Positions 38,973 to 48,100 are shown, numbered from the stretch's first letter. The stretch: DNA of 64,000 nucleotides from Aureimonas jatrophae (GCF_900104035.1 NZ_FNIT01000007.1:124001-188000), one strand, 5' to 3'. Numbers and translations: made by a program. Notes: generated by a model from the sequence alone, not told the origin.

Positions 38973-39347
38973 TTAGCGACGACCACCTTCAATATCCAAG
39001 ACTCGACCGCAGCAGTCCATTATGTAGACAGCGTTCTGCCCACGCTTATCAAGTGATGATCTGCGTTCACCATAGCTAACTAGCACAGGAATTTTCTTTC
39101 CGAAGAATATCGCGGCAAAATCACTCTCGGATGTGAACCCAGCTCCACGGTATATTTGGCAGCAGCTACCACGAAGTAAGTTAAATGCTACAGCGTCGTC
39201 ATGCTGCCCATCTATGCTCAGTTCGAACTCAAGCGCCTTCGAAACGATTTCTGACCCAGAGAACCAACGAAATTCGCGAAAGCAGAAGCCAGAAATTGCC
39301 AACGAAACGTAGGTGATCAGACTGAGGCCAATCAGGATACGGATCAA
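38973..39347 (-). CDS. hypothetical membrane-anchored protein, 124 residues
   Basis: No family is recognised. An N-terminal hydrophobic helix (ILIGLSLITYVSLAISGFCF) is followed by a soluble domain with FELSIDGQHDDAVAFNLL and four cysteines. The stretch is clearly lower in GC than the surrounding genes, which suggests recent transfer. The stop codon falls at the junction with the IS5 remnant, so the original C-terminus may have been cut. It lies between two insertion-sequence remnants. Confidence 0.5.
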   Translation of the reverse strand: MIRILIGLSLITYVSLAISGFCFREFRWFSGSEIVSKALEFELSIDGQHDDAVAFNLLRGSCCQIYRGAGFTSESDFAAIFFGKKIPVLVSYGERRSSLDKRGQNAVYIMDCCGRVLDIEGGRR

Positions 39348-39474
39348 AAACAGCCCCTTCTCGCGATCTCGTTAAGGTTGCATATGACATTTTATCTTAC
39401 ACATTCTGGTGTGTAGAACGGTGCGGAGAAGCGACTACTTTCGTAACCTTATCGCGCGTGATGGTCTGCCCCCA

Positions 39475-40454
39475 TTAGGTGGCCCGGTTCAAAACTAATG
39501 CATGGTAGGCTTGTTGGCGACGTTCGAGGTGGCCGGCCGAGCGGGGTTGGGTAGCGCAGGCGGCCACGGTACGGCGCCGGGTGCTGGCGGAGGTTAGCCC
39601 AGCGAGGAGTGCGGGCGCACCGTGTTGTAGTGCTGTCGCCAGATCTCGATGACGATGCGGGCCGAGGCCAACGCTGTAGACGATCTCGCCGTTCAGGAGT
39701 TCGTCCCGGAGCTTCGAATTGAAGCTCTTGCAGGTGCCGTTCTCCCATGGGCTGCCGCGCTCGATGAAGGCGGTCCTGGCGCCTATCGCCGTGATCCAGT
39801 CGCGCACCGCCTTGGCGATGAACTCCGGACCGTTCTTCGGGCCATCGATACTGGATCGATGGCTGACCCTCTGAACTTGGTACGGATGTGTCCCGGCACC
39901 CCGTGCAGGATGAAGAGCTCGGACAACACGTCGATGACGTCGGTGGATTTGAGCTTCCGGTCGATCCGTATGGCAAGGCATTCGCGGGTGAACTGATCGA
40001 TCAGATTGAGCATGCGGAACTTGCGCCCGTTGTGGGTTCGGCCCTCGACGAAGTCATAGTACCAGACATGATTGGGGCGCTCGGGCCGAAGCCGAACGCA
40101 GGACCCGTCGTTCGACCAGAGCCGACCCTTCTTGGGCTGCCTAGCTGGCACCTTCAGCCCTTCCTGCCGCCAGATGCGCTCAACCCGCTTCACGTTCACG
40201 AGCCAGCCGGCATCCCGCAGCAAAGCCGCGATGCGCCTGTACCCATAGCGCCCGTAGCGTGTTGCCAGTTCGATGATGTCGGCCGTCAGCGCCGCATCGT
40301 CGGCTCGCCCCTTGGGTGCCTTGCGCTGTGTCGATCGGTGCTGCCCCAGAACCCGGCACGCCAGCCGCTCCGACACGCCGAACTTGCGCACGGTATGGTC
40401 GATGCAGCGCCGCCGCCGGTTCGAAGAGTCACGCGCCTCTTCGAAGGGCATCAC
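39475..40454 (-). pseudogene. IS3-family transposase orfB, frameshifted
   Basis: The first 190 residues are intact in one frame: CRVLGQHRSTQRKAPKGR, YGRYGYRRIAALLRDAGW, then YDFVEGRTHNGRKFRMLNLIDQFTREC with the first catalytic aspartate, and IDVLSELFILHGVPGHIR. There the sequence normally continues SDNGPEF, but a roughly 47-base insert including a palindrome replaces the second aspartate and shifts the frame. NGPEFIAKAVRDWITAIGARTAF and SPWENG continue in the second frame, and HYNTVRPHSSLG appears in a third. The transposase is therefore inactive. Confidence 0.88.
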
Positions 40455-40750
40455 CGGTTTCCCGATGCGTTCGGCAAAGCCTCACATGTCAAGATCAGCT
40501 TCTCCAGCGTCAGGTCCGACACGGCCTTGCGAAGGCGCTCGTTCTCCTTCTCGAGGTCCTTCAGCCGTTTGACCTGGTCGGACTTCAGTCCACCGAACTC
40601 CTTTCGCCACCGGTAGTAGGTGAACGGCGTCACGCTGATCGTGCGGACCGCCTCCGCCACCGGGCGGCCCTGCGACAGCAACACGTCGACCTGCCGAAGC
40701 TTGGCGAGGATCTCCTCGGGCTTGCGCTTCTTCTGCGGCATTCCTGGCAT
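40451..40750 (-). CDS. IS3-family transposase orfA
   Basis: A helix-turn-helix DNA-binding protein of 96-99 residues: RKPEEILAKLRQVDVLLSQG, then the motif TPFTYYRWRKEFGGLK and a leucine-zipper helix RLKDLEKENERLRKAVSDL. This is the standard N-terminal subunit of IS3 transposases. It overlaps orfB by four bases, where these elements use a programmed frameshift to make the full transposase. MPQKKRK at 40741 is the more usual start. Confidence 0.9.
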   Translation of the reverse strand: MPGMPQKKRKPEEILAKLRQVDVLLSQGRPVAEAVRTISVTPFTYYRWRKEFGGLKSDQVKRLKDLEKENERLRKAVSDLTLEKLILTCEALPNASGNR

Positions 40751-40791
40751 CCTCCAAAGGCTCGAAAGCCTACTTCAGGAAGGACCGCTTT

Positions 40792-41865
40792 TCAGGGGGC
40801 AGACCAAGAGCCTTTATAACCCTCGGATACCATAGCGAAAACGGTGCCGCCGAAGCCAACGGTTGCGAGGACGGCCCATCCGACGAACACGTTTCTGGAG
40901 ATATCTCCCTGCCAGACGACTAGGCGGTAGCATTCGACTGCCCACGCATGGGGTGTCACCCAGCTCCATTCCTGAATGTCGCTTGGCATGAGATAGCTCG
41001 GGAACATCGTTCCGCCCAACGCTGCCAAGAGGAGGAACAAGGCGGTCGAAAACGGCTGGGCCTGCTCACGCGACCGACAGATCGCGCAGAGGGCCATGGC
41101 GATGCCGCCGGCCGCGAAGGCGACTGCGGTTGCCGTCACGAGCCAAGCCAAACCCGACAGGTGGTCCGCGACCGGCACGTAGCGATAGGCGACCGCGAAC
41201 ACGCATAGGGTCTGAAGCAGCCCTACGATGGTCAACCAGACGATCCGTGCCCCGACGATGCGACCCATCCCGCCGGCAGCAAGGACCAGACGCGCCTGTA
41301 GCCCGGAGCGGCGATCGTCGAGTCCGATCATCGCACCATGCATGGCAGCGAAGAAGACGAACAGCGTGCTCACCGTTCCGGCGAGATAGGTTCGCTGGTA
41401 GTCGCCTTCCGGACCGACCAGACGATGGCTCACCCGTGCAGCCTCGAACTTCCGGTCGTGCATTCGATCGACGATCCCGCTCGCCTGGCCTGCGAGCGTC
41501 ATGACGGTGAGCGGATCCTCGGCTCCCCTGACGATGTCGAACGATAGCGGGGCGTCCGGCGTCCCCCTGATGACGAGACCTGCGTCCGACAAACCAGACC
41601 CGACGGATTCTTCGATATCCCGTGTGTCGCGGGCGGCATGAAGCCCATCACCGTAGATCGCGCCGAGTCCTTTCACGACGGCAGCGCTACGGTCGTTGCG
41701 AACGGTGTCAAGAACATGCACCGTCGAACGAATCTCCTTTTGGATATCGGCGGTGAAAATCATGCCGAACACGAGGTAGAGCAGTGGCGGCAGGACGAGC
41801 GTCATGACACAGCCCGTCCGGTCACGCAGGAAACTCCGAGCGTAGGCGAGGACGATGGCGATCAT
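40792..41865 (-). CDS. ABC-2-type transport permease
   Basis: A 357-residue membrane subunit with one N-terminal helix (VMTLVLPPLLYLVFGMIF), a large extracytoplasmic domain of about 170 residues and five C-terminal helices, the layout of ABC-2 permeases that export drugs, lipids or peptides. The ATG at 41865 overlaps the ATPase stop by four bases. The last few codons (WSAP) and the stop are supplied by the inverted repeat of the IS3 element, so the natural C-terminus was slightly changed. It is the last gene of a four-gene operon. Confidence 0.88.
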   Translation of the reverse strand: MIAIVLAYARSFLRDRTGCVMTLVLPPLLYLVFGMIFTADIQKEIRSTVHVLDTVRNDRSAAVVKGLGAIYGDGLHAARDTRDIEESVGSGLSDAGLVIRGTPDAPLSFDIVRGAEDPLTVMTLAGQASGIVDRMHDRKFEAARVSHRLVGPEGDYQRTYLAGTVSTLFVFFAAMHGAMIGLDDRRSGLQARLVLAAGGMGRIVGARIVWLTIVGLLQTLCVFAVAYRYVPVADHLSGLAWLVTATAVAFAAGGIAMALCAICRSREQAQPFSTALFLLLAALGGTMFPSYLMPSDIQEWSWVTPHAWAVECYRLVVWQGDISRNVFVGWAVLATVGFGGTVFAMVSEGYKGSWSAP

Positions 41866-42911
41866 GGGGACGCTCTTCCGTCGGATTTGGCAAGGTCGGA
41901 AAGAACAGGTCGGCGCACGGTCATCGATCCTGCGTTGCGTTCGACGAGGCGTTCTACCAGGCGTGCCTGGGCGATGGGATCGCAGCCGACGAACCGCCAG
42001 CAGGTGCCGTTGTCGGCTGGAGCGAACGCCACGTCTCGAAGGCGTCCGGCGTCCTCCCATCCGACCGGCGCATCGAAGCGCAACTCAAGGAACTGCGACG
42101 ATCCGAAGGTCTGAGACACCAGATCCTTGCCGCAACCCTCAAGCGCGACGCACCCGTCCTCGATGAGCGCGATGCGATCGGCGACCCGATCGACGAACCG
42201 GTCATCGTGACTGACCAGCAGACAACCGGTTCCGTCCGAAGCCGCGTTGCGGACCGCGTCGCCGATCAGGAGGCGCGTATCCTCGTCGACCGCTTCGGTC
42301 GGCTCGTCCAGGACGAGCAGACGGGCATCGCCCATCAGAGCGACGGCGAGGTTGACACGCTTCTTCCAACCGCCGGACAGGGAGCCTACGATCTGATCGG
42401 CTCGTTCGAACAGATCGAGGTCGGAAAGCAAGCGATCGATCCTGCGGGCACGAGACTGTCGATCCCCCAACTGGAGGGATGCGAACACGGACAGGTTCTC
42501 GTGGATCGTGAGGGCGGGAAACAGGGCACAGTCCTGTGGACAGTGACCGACGTCACGGAATCTTCCCCGACGCGTGCCTGGAGCGCGACCCGCAACGAGA
42601 ACCGTTCCCGACCTCGGGTTCAGGAGACCGCAGGCGACCTGCGCGGTGGTGGACTTGCCTGCGCCGTTTCGACCTACGAGAGCCACGACCTCGCCTGCCG
42701 AGACGCGCAGGTTCAGATCCTGCAGCACCGTCGAGCGGCCATATCCCGCGACGACGTCTTGCAGAACCAACGCGTCCTGCGTCACCTGCTCCGCACTCGC
42801 AACGCCGGTCCGGATCCGAGAACCGGTGACCCGCCACCAGCTCGTCCATCGCTTCTCATCCACCGGAGCCGAACGGCCCGCGACGTCGACGGTTGCTTCG
42901 ACCGGCATCAC
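41862..42911 (-). CDS. ABC transporter ATP-binding protein
   Basis: A 349-residue ATPase. After a ~50-residue N-terminal extension come the Walker A VGRNGAGKSTT, Q-loop HCPQDCALFP, an unusual signature SLSGGWKKRV in place of LSGGQ, Walker B RLLVLDEPTEAVDE and the switch VSHDDRF. A C-terminal domain of about 90 residues resembles the extra domain of drug-export ATPases. It is coupled by ATGA overlaps to the FAH-like gene before it and the permease after it, so ATPase and permease form one exporter. Confidence 0.92.
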   Translation of the reverse strand: MMPVEATVDVAGRSAPVDEKRWTSWWRVTGSRIRTGVASAEQVTQDALVLQDVVAGYGRSTVLQDLNLRVSAGEVVALVGRNGAGKSTTAQVACGLLNPRSGTVLVAGRAPGTRRGRFRDVGHCPQDCALFPALTIHENLSVFASLQLGDRQSRARRIDRLLSDLDLFERADQIVGSLSGGWKKRVNLAVALMGDARLLVLDEPTEAVDEDTRLLIGDAVRNAASDGTGCLLVSHDDRFVDRVADRIALIEDGCVALEGCGKDLVSQTFGSSQFLELRFDAPVGWEDAGRLRDVAFAPADNGTCWRFVGCDPIAQARLVERLVERNAGSMTVRRPVLSDLAKSDGRASP

Positions 42912-44068
42912 GGGACGATCCGGTTGCGCACGATGCCGAGACGGTCCGCGATCCCGACCACCTCGTCGTCGGGCTGGAGGTAGCGTCTATCGCGCTTCGC
43001 CTCGCGGATCGCCGGGCCCACCATCGCGTCCCGCATCCGCCTGGGATCGGAAAGCCCTTCCAGAATGCCGAGCGCGACCTGTCGGACGCTCGGCGGCCTG
43101 AACACGACACCGTCCGTCGTGCCCGACAGGATGACCGTGCGCGGAAGGATGGCTCGCCCGGCGATCGGAAGCGAGGCCAGACCGCCCTGCCATTCCCATT
43201 GCCGATCGCGTGCAGCGACGCTCTGTCGGACGATCTCGCCCATGTCCCAGACCATCTCGCCGGGCAGCGCGACCTGACGCAAGGTACCGTTGACGTAGAG
43301 CCGCAGTTCCAGTGTCCGATAGAACCGATCGGTGTCGCGTGGAACGACGAAGAGGTTGCCGACCGGCATGTAGCCCCTGCGGCTCTTGGCATCGGTGAAG
43401 CCTATCCCCGACTCGATGTCGGTGAATTGGCTCCGTCTCAGAAGGATTTCGCGATCCGTGTAGTCGGTGGCGAGCACGAGGCCCATGGTCGGGGTATCCA
43501 CGCCGCCGGGTGGCAGCGGGACGAAGCCGAGCTCCATCTCGTAGTCGAGAAGTCCGCCACCGACGGAAACGGCCGCGTCGAAGCGCTCTGGCGGTCTCAT
43601 CTTCGGAAAGAGAAAGGACTCCTCCAAGGTCGTTTCCGCCATGTGCGAAGGATAGTTCCCGCCGATGGCGATCTGCACGTTGCGCCCATCGAAAGGAACG
43701 ACGAGCGCCCCTTCCTCCACGGTGACGGGGTTCCCGATAGCGTCCATCACCTCCGCGAACGAGGCGTGGCCCATGAGCGTCACGGGATCGGCTCTGGCGT
43801 CGTCTGCGGTCAGCGCGTCGAGCGCGATGCCGCGAACGATGCCGTCGTCGTAGCTCTCGACGCGCAGGAGACGCAACCGCTCACCGTCCCGGTAGCGGGC
43901 GAAGGTCAAGGCATCGACCGTCGGAGCGATGGATACGCCTCGGGCCCCACCGTCCGGGAGCCGTCCCGCGACGGGTGGGGCATAGGGCGGCTCCTGGAGG
44001 GAATAGGCCACCCCGATCGCCGCCGATATCGTCGCCAGGGCCGCGACCATCCATACCCGCCTCCTCAC
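42908..44068 (-). CDS. membrane-anchored fumarylacetoacetate-hydrolase-family protein
   Basis: A 386-residue protein. The N-terminus RRRVWMVAALATISAAIGVAYSLQ is a signal anchor that should place the rest in the periplasm. The catalytic part resembles the FAH fold: NYPSHMAE, the metal-binding YEMELGFV (E-x-E), the ATDYTDRE loop, DAKSRRGYMPVGNLFVVP, LRLYVNGTLRQVALPGEMVWDMGEIV and VILSGTTDGVVF. FAH proteins cleave or decarboxylate beta-diketo acids in the cytoplasm, so an exported form is odd. The GTG at 44068 overlaps the previous stop; ATG 44050 with AGGAGG upstream is an alternative. Confidence 0.78.
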   Translation of the reverse strand: MRRRVWMVAALATISAAIGVAYSLQEPPYAPPVAGRLPDGGARGVSIAPTVDALTFARYRDGERLRLLRVESYDDGIVRGIALDALTADDARADPVTLMGHASFAEVMDAIGNPVTVEEGALVVPFDGRNVQIAIGGNYPSHMAETTLEESFLFPKMRPPERFDAAVSVGGGLLDYEMELGFVPLPPGGVDTPTMGLVLATDYTDREILLRRSQFTDIESGIGFTDAKSRRGYMPVGNLFVVPRDTDRFYRTLELRLYVNGTLRQVALPGEMVWDMGEIVRQSVAARDRQWEWQGGLASLPIAGRAILPRTVILSGTTDGVVFRPPSVRQVALGILEGLSDPRRMRDAMVGPAIREAKRDRRYLQPDDEVVGIADRLGIVRNRIVP

Positions 44069-44805
44069 GCCAGTTTCCCACGCCCGAGACGCGATGCGGC
44101 CGGCGATCGTTCGACGTGCCACCACTTGCGTCGGAAACGCGCGGAAGCGTTTCCGACGATGGGCCTTCCGCGTCCGAAGCAGGCCGTCTCGAACGACAGT
44201 CTCGCCAGCCGCCACTGACTGCGCCGACCTGTCTCAAGATCCTCGAAGGCGATGGGATCGCCCAACCCGAAGACGTTCGCGCAGGCGTCGCCCGCGAACA
44301 GGACGCCGCGAGGACGCCAGAGAAGGGCGACCTGACCGGCGCAGTGGCCGGGAACGTGCACGACCTGCAGGCCGCCGGCGATCCGCAGCACTTCGCCGTC
44401 GGCGATCGTGGCGTCGATCGCCACCGGCTCGACGGTTGTGGAAGGCTTCGGTCCGAACATTCGAAACAAGGTACTGGGCAGAAGACCTGGAGCTGCGCGC
44501 ATCGGACGGAACTTGCCGCCGCGCTCGGCGATCGCACGATCCGCAGCGTGGATCAGGACCTTCGCTCCGGTCTGCCGGACCAACGCGGCAGCGTTGCCGA
44601 TGCGGTCGGGATGGGCATGCGTCAGGACGATGTGCTTGAGGTGGGAGACCGGGCGGCCGAGGTCGACGATCGCATTCAAGATAGCGGTTGCGTGTCCCGG
44701 GATGCCGCTATCGATCAACGTCACGCTGTCGCCATCCTCCAAGAGAAACGCGTTCGCTCCGCCGTGCGAGATCATGTGGACATGGTCTGTGACCGGGGTC
44801 GACAT
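44065..44805 (-). CDS. metallo-beta-lactamase-fold hydrolase
   Basis: A 246-residue MBL-fold protein. The zinc motif is THAHPDRIG, followed by VPGHCAGQ, LFAGDACANVFG and a C-terminal segment. No signal peptide is present. The ATG at 44805 has AAAGGA seven bases upstream. It is the first gene of the MBL-FAH-ATPase-permease operon, in which every neighbour overlaps by four bases. MBL proteins hydrolyse esters, thioesters, lactones or lactams; no substrate can be assigned, but the exporter suggests detoxification or export of a small molecule. Confidence 0.88.
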   Translation of the reverse strand: MSTPVTDHVHMISHGGANAFLLEDGDSVTLIDSGIPGHATAILNAIVDLGRPVSHLKHIVLTHAHPDRIGNAAALVRQTGAKVLIHAADRAIAERGGKFRPMRAAPGLLPSTLFRMFGPKPSTTVEPVAIDATIADGEVLRIAGGLQVVHVPGHCAGQVALLWRPRGVLFAGDACANVFGLGDPIAFEDLETGRRSQWRLARLSFETACFGRGRPIVGNASARFRRKWWHVERSPAASRLGRGKLA

Positions 44806-44854
44806 TGCTTGTTCCTTTCTGACCTGGGCCAAGCCCTCTACTGTGGCCATTGGG

Positions 44855-44907
44855 AACCTAGCTTGGCACCGACAGGAGATGGGCTTAGGTTTGTTGCGGT
44901 TTGTTGC
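44855..44907 (-). promoter_or_regulatory. direct-repeat promoter of the MBL-FAH-ABC operon
   Basis: On the sense (minus) strand GCAAC-AAACC-GCAAC is part of an exact tandem repeat of the 10-base unit GCAACAAACC. After 32 bases comes TAGGTT, a possible -10 element. The box is about 83-102 bases before the MBL start. The same layout precedes the RND adaptor and MipA genes. Confidence 0.65.
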
Positions 44908-45031
44908 GTTCGAGGCCGCCGTATGCCGAGACCTCGGCATGCGGCGCGGACGAACGGCGATCTCATCGTGCGAATGGATGGGTTTCGAGTTGCCGGTGCC
45001 GCTTCGGGCACCGGCACGAGACGCATCGGTC

Positions 45032-48000
45032 TCACGTGACGGACGCTTCGGCCCGTCCACCGGAGCCGATGCGCGACAGAACGCGCCGAAGCGCGTTCGA
45101 TGCGTCACCCATCAGCGTATGCAAGGCCGGCACGACGACCAGCGACAGGAGCGTCGAGACGACGAGGCCGCCGATCACCGCGATCGCCATGGGTGCACGG
45201 AAGTCGCCGCCCTCGCCAAGAGCCAGCGCCGCCGGCACCATACCGGCGACCATCGCGAGCGTCGTCATGACGATGGGACGGGCCCGCTCGCGGCCTGCGG
45301 CGACCGATGCCTCGGCCCGCGACAGTCCCTCACGCTCGCCTTCCTGGGCGAAGTCGAGAAGCATGATGGCGTTCTTGGTGACGATGCCCATCAGCATCAG
45401 GATGCCGATGACGACGGGCAGCGAGACCGCCGTTCCCGTCAGCATCAGTGCGGCGACGACGCCGGCCAGCGAGAGGGGTAGCGTGACGAGGATGGTGACC
45501 GGCGTCACGACGCTGCCGAACAGGAGCACGAGCACCACGAAGACGAGGCCGATACCGAGCCCCATGGCCGAGGCGAAGCCGGAGAACACGTTCCCTTGCG
45601 TGTCGGAGTCACCGCTCGCCTCCAGGCGAACGCCCGCCGGCAGACCGCGCACCGCGACCAGGGCTCGCAACTCGTTCATGCCCGGGCCCGAGGCCATGCC
45701 CTCCGGCGTGTCGAAGGCAACGTCGATCCGCCGTTCCCGGTCGCGGCGCTCGATACGCGACACACGCTCGGCGAAGTCGACGTCGGCGAGCTGCGCCAGG
45801 GGTACGAGCCGCCCGTCGTCGGCAGGAACGCGCTGGGTCCGCAGAGTCTCCAGATCGTCACGGGCGGATCGCTCGAGTTGAAGCCGGATCGGAATGCGGC
45901 GGTCGCGATCGATGAACTCGGCCAGATCGTCGTCGTAGGCCCCAACGGTCGCGACACGGACCGTGTCGGCCAGCGCCGTGGTGGTCACGCCCGCATTGGC
46001 CATCCGCTCGATGTCGGGACGGATGCGGATCTCGGGCGTGCGGGCCGTCTCGCTGGAGGCAGGGGCGACCGCGAAGGGAGCCATGGCGAGATCGCGAAGC
46101 ATCGCGTCGGCCGCCTCGCTCGCCGCCGTACCATCACGCGACAGGATCGAGACCGACACGTCGCGCTCGCCTGAACTGTTCAGCGGCTCAAAGCCGATGT
46201 CGGGGACGCGGCGCAACGCGTCCGCGACGAGCGGAGTCAACGCCTGGGCGGATAGGGCGCGTTCGGTCTTTGGTTCGAGGATCACCAACAGGGATGCGAG
46301 GTTGAGCCCCCGTTGACCCGAGGCGTTCGTGCCCCCTCGAATGAAGATGCCGCCGACCCCGTCCAAGTTCTTCAACTCATTGCGGATCGTCTCGGCCGTG
46401 GACCGGGTGTCGTCGAGGGACGATCCAGCGGGTAGTTCCACCGAGACCTGGATCTTGCCGTTGTCCTCGTCCGGCAGGAAGGCCGTGGGCAGGCGGATGG
46501 CGAGCGCGAGCGAGCCGGCGAACAGGAGAACGGCGACCGCGACCGTCGTACCGCGCCAAGTGACCGCGATGCGCAGAAGCGAAGCATAGGCGCGCTCGAC
46601 CATGCCAGGAGCCCTGCGAATCTCGGCGTGGAAGCGCATCAGGTGGACCGCGAGGAGGGGAGTGACGAGGCGTGCCACCAGCAGCGAGAAGAACACGGCA
46701 ATCGCGACCGTCAGGCCGAACTCGCGGAAGTACTGCCCGACCACCCCGCTCATGAAGCCGACCGGCATGAACACGGCGATGATGGTGGCCGCGATAGCGG
46801 TGACGGTGAGGCCGATCTGCGCCGAAGCGTCGATCGCGGCCTGACGGGCCGGTTTGCCCATGCGGCCGTGCCGCTCGATGTTCTCGATCTCGACGATCGC
46901 GTCGTCGACCAGAATGCCCGCGACCAACGTGATCCCGAGAAGGCTGATGATGTTGAGCGAGAAGCCGAGAAGCTGCATCGCCCAGAAGGTCGGGACGATG
47001 GCGAGCGGCAGGGCGACGGCCGCGACCGCGGTGGCCCGCCAGTCGCGCAGGAACAAGAATACCACGACCATGGCGAGGAGGGACCCTTCCGCCAGCGTCT
47101 TGAGGGCCGAGTGGTAGTTGCCGAGCGTGTAGGTGACGCTGTCGTCGATCCGGCTGAAGCGGACGGTGGGATGCGCCGTCAGCAGTTCGCCGATCGCCTC
47201 GTCGACGACATCCGCCACGCCGACGTCGCTGGCGCCGCGGGCTCGCAGCACGCTGAAGCCGACCACCTCCGTCCCGTCCAGGACGCCGAACCCGTCGGGC
47301 TCGGCATAGGTGTCGATCACCGTGCCGAGGCTTCCGAGCGTCGCCGAGGATCCGTTGGGAAGCCGGATCGCGGTGGCTTCGAGATCCTCCAGCGAGCGCA
47401 GCGTCGCGACCGTCGAGACCATGCGGTCGACATCACCCGTTCGCATCGTGCCTCCACCCGCATCGAACGCAAGGCGACCAAGCTCGGCGTTGACCTGCGA
47501 GGCGGTGACGTCGAGCGCCAGGAGCCGATCGGGATCGAGACGGATCTGGATCTCGCGGTCCACCCCGCCGATCCGCTCCACACGGCCAATGCCGGCTCGC
47601 GAGCGCAACTCGCGGGTCACGACGTCGTCCACGAAGAAGGACAGCTCCTCGCGGGTCAGCGAAGGGTCGGCCACCGCGTAGGTGACGACCGGTCCGCTCT
47701 CGGCCTCGACGCGGGCGACGACCGGCTCGTCGATGCCGGAAGGAAAGTCGCTGCGCACGGAGGCGACGGCGTCGCGTACGTCGGCGACGGCTCGGTCGAT
47801 CGGAACGCTCAACTCGAACTCGACGGTGGTGACGGAGCGGCCCATCTCGACAACGGACTCGAGCTCCTCGATGCCGGTCAGGCTGGCGACGGCGTCCTCG
47901 ACGCGCTGCGTGATCGCCGTCTCGATGTCTTCGGGTGCGGCGCCCGGATCGCCGATCGTGACCGTGACGAGGGGAACGTCGATCGTCGGGAAGTACGTGA

Positions 48001-48100
48001 TCGGCAGCGAGCGGAAGGAGAGAAGCCCCAGTGCGGTCAGAACCACGAAGAGGACCGTGGTCGGCAGCGGATGACGGATCGCCCAGGCGGAGACGTTCAT
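45032..48100 (-). CDS. RND-family efflux pump, inner-membrane transporter
   Basis: A 1,022-residue proton-driven pump of the HAE1 family. It has 12 helices with two large periplasmic loops; helix 4 carries GILVDDAIVEIENIERH with the two aspartates of the proton relay, and the later half has GIVTKNAIMLLDFAQEG with the lysine. Such pumps expel drugs, dyes, bile acids or solvents with an adaptor and an outer-membrane channel. The ATG at 48100 overlaps the adaptor stop. No outer-membrane channel gene is nearby. Confidence 0.95.
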   Translation of the reverse strand: MNVSAWAIRHPLPTTVLFVVLTALGLLSFRSLPITYFPTIDVPLVTVTIGDPGAAPEDIETAITQRVEDAVASLTGIEELESVVEMGRSVTTVEFELSVPIDRAVADVRDAVASVRSDFPSGIDEPVVARVEAESGPVVTYAVADPSLTREELSFFVDDVVTRELRSRAGIGRVERIGGVDREIQIRLDPDRLLALDVTASQVNAELGRLAFDAGGGTMRTGDVDRMVSTVATLRSLEDLEATAIRLPNGSSATLGSLGTVIDTYAEPDGFGVLDGTEVVGFSVLRARGASDVGVADVVDEAIGELLTAHPTVRFSRIDDSVTYTLGNYHSALKTLAEGSLLAMVVVFLFLRDWRATAVAAVALPLAIVPTFWAMQLLGFSLNIISLLGITLVAGILVDDAIVEIENIERHGRMGKPARQAAIDASAQIGLTVTAIAATIIAVFMPVGFMSGVVGQYFREFGLTVAIAVFFSLLVARLVTPLLAVHLMRFHAEIRRAPGMVERAYASLLRIAVTWRGTTVAVAVLLFAGSLALAIRLPTAFLPDEDNGKIQVSVELPAGSSLDDTRSTAETIRNELKNLDGVGGIFIRGGTNASGQRGLNLASLLVILEPKTERALSAQALTPLVADALRRVPDIGFEPLNSSGERDVSVSILSRDGTAASEAADAMLRDLAMAPFAVAPASSETARTPEIRIRPDIERMANAGVTTTALADTVRVATVGAYDDDLAEFIDRDRRIPIRLQLERSARDDLETLRTQRVPADDGRLVPLAQLADVDFAERVSRIERRDRERRIDVAFDTPEGMASGPGMNELRALVAVRGLPAGVRLEASGDSDTQGNVFSGFASAMGLGIGLVFVVLVLLFGSVVTPVTILVTLPLSLAGVVAALMLTGTAVSLPVVIGILMLMGIVTKNAIMLLDFAQEGEREGLSRAEASVAAGRERARPIVMTTLAMVAGMVPAALALGEGGDFRAPMAIAVIGGLVVSTLLSLVVVPALHTLMGDASNALRRVLSRIGSGGRAEASVT

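Larger units (their letters stand above)
39462..40806 (-). mobile_element. IS3-family insertion sequence, degenerate
   Basis: A 1,345-base element bounded by the inverted repeat TGGTCTGCCCCC (39462-39473) and GGGGGCAGACCA (40795-40806). It holds orfA and a broken orfB of an IS3 element related to the IS407 group. No matching target duplication is seen at the edges (flanks ...CGTGA and AGAGC...), which suggests an old insertion or a rearrangement. The right end overlaps the 3' end of the ABC-2 permease gene. Confidence 0.85.

Noticed and set aside
38396-39079. 227-codon plus-strand frame over the IS5 remnant
   Set aside because: It is mostly the reverse side of the IS5 transposase fragment and has no start signal.
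39459-40809. Target-site duplication of the IS3 remnant
   Set aside because: The three or four bases on either side of the inverted repeats do not match, whichever edge is used.
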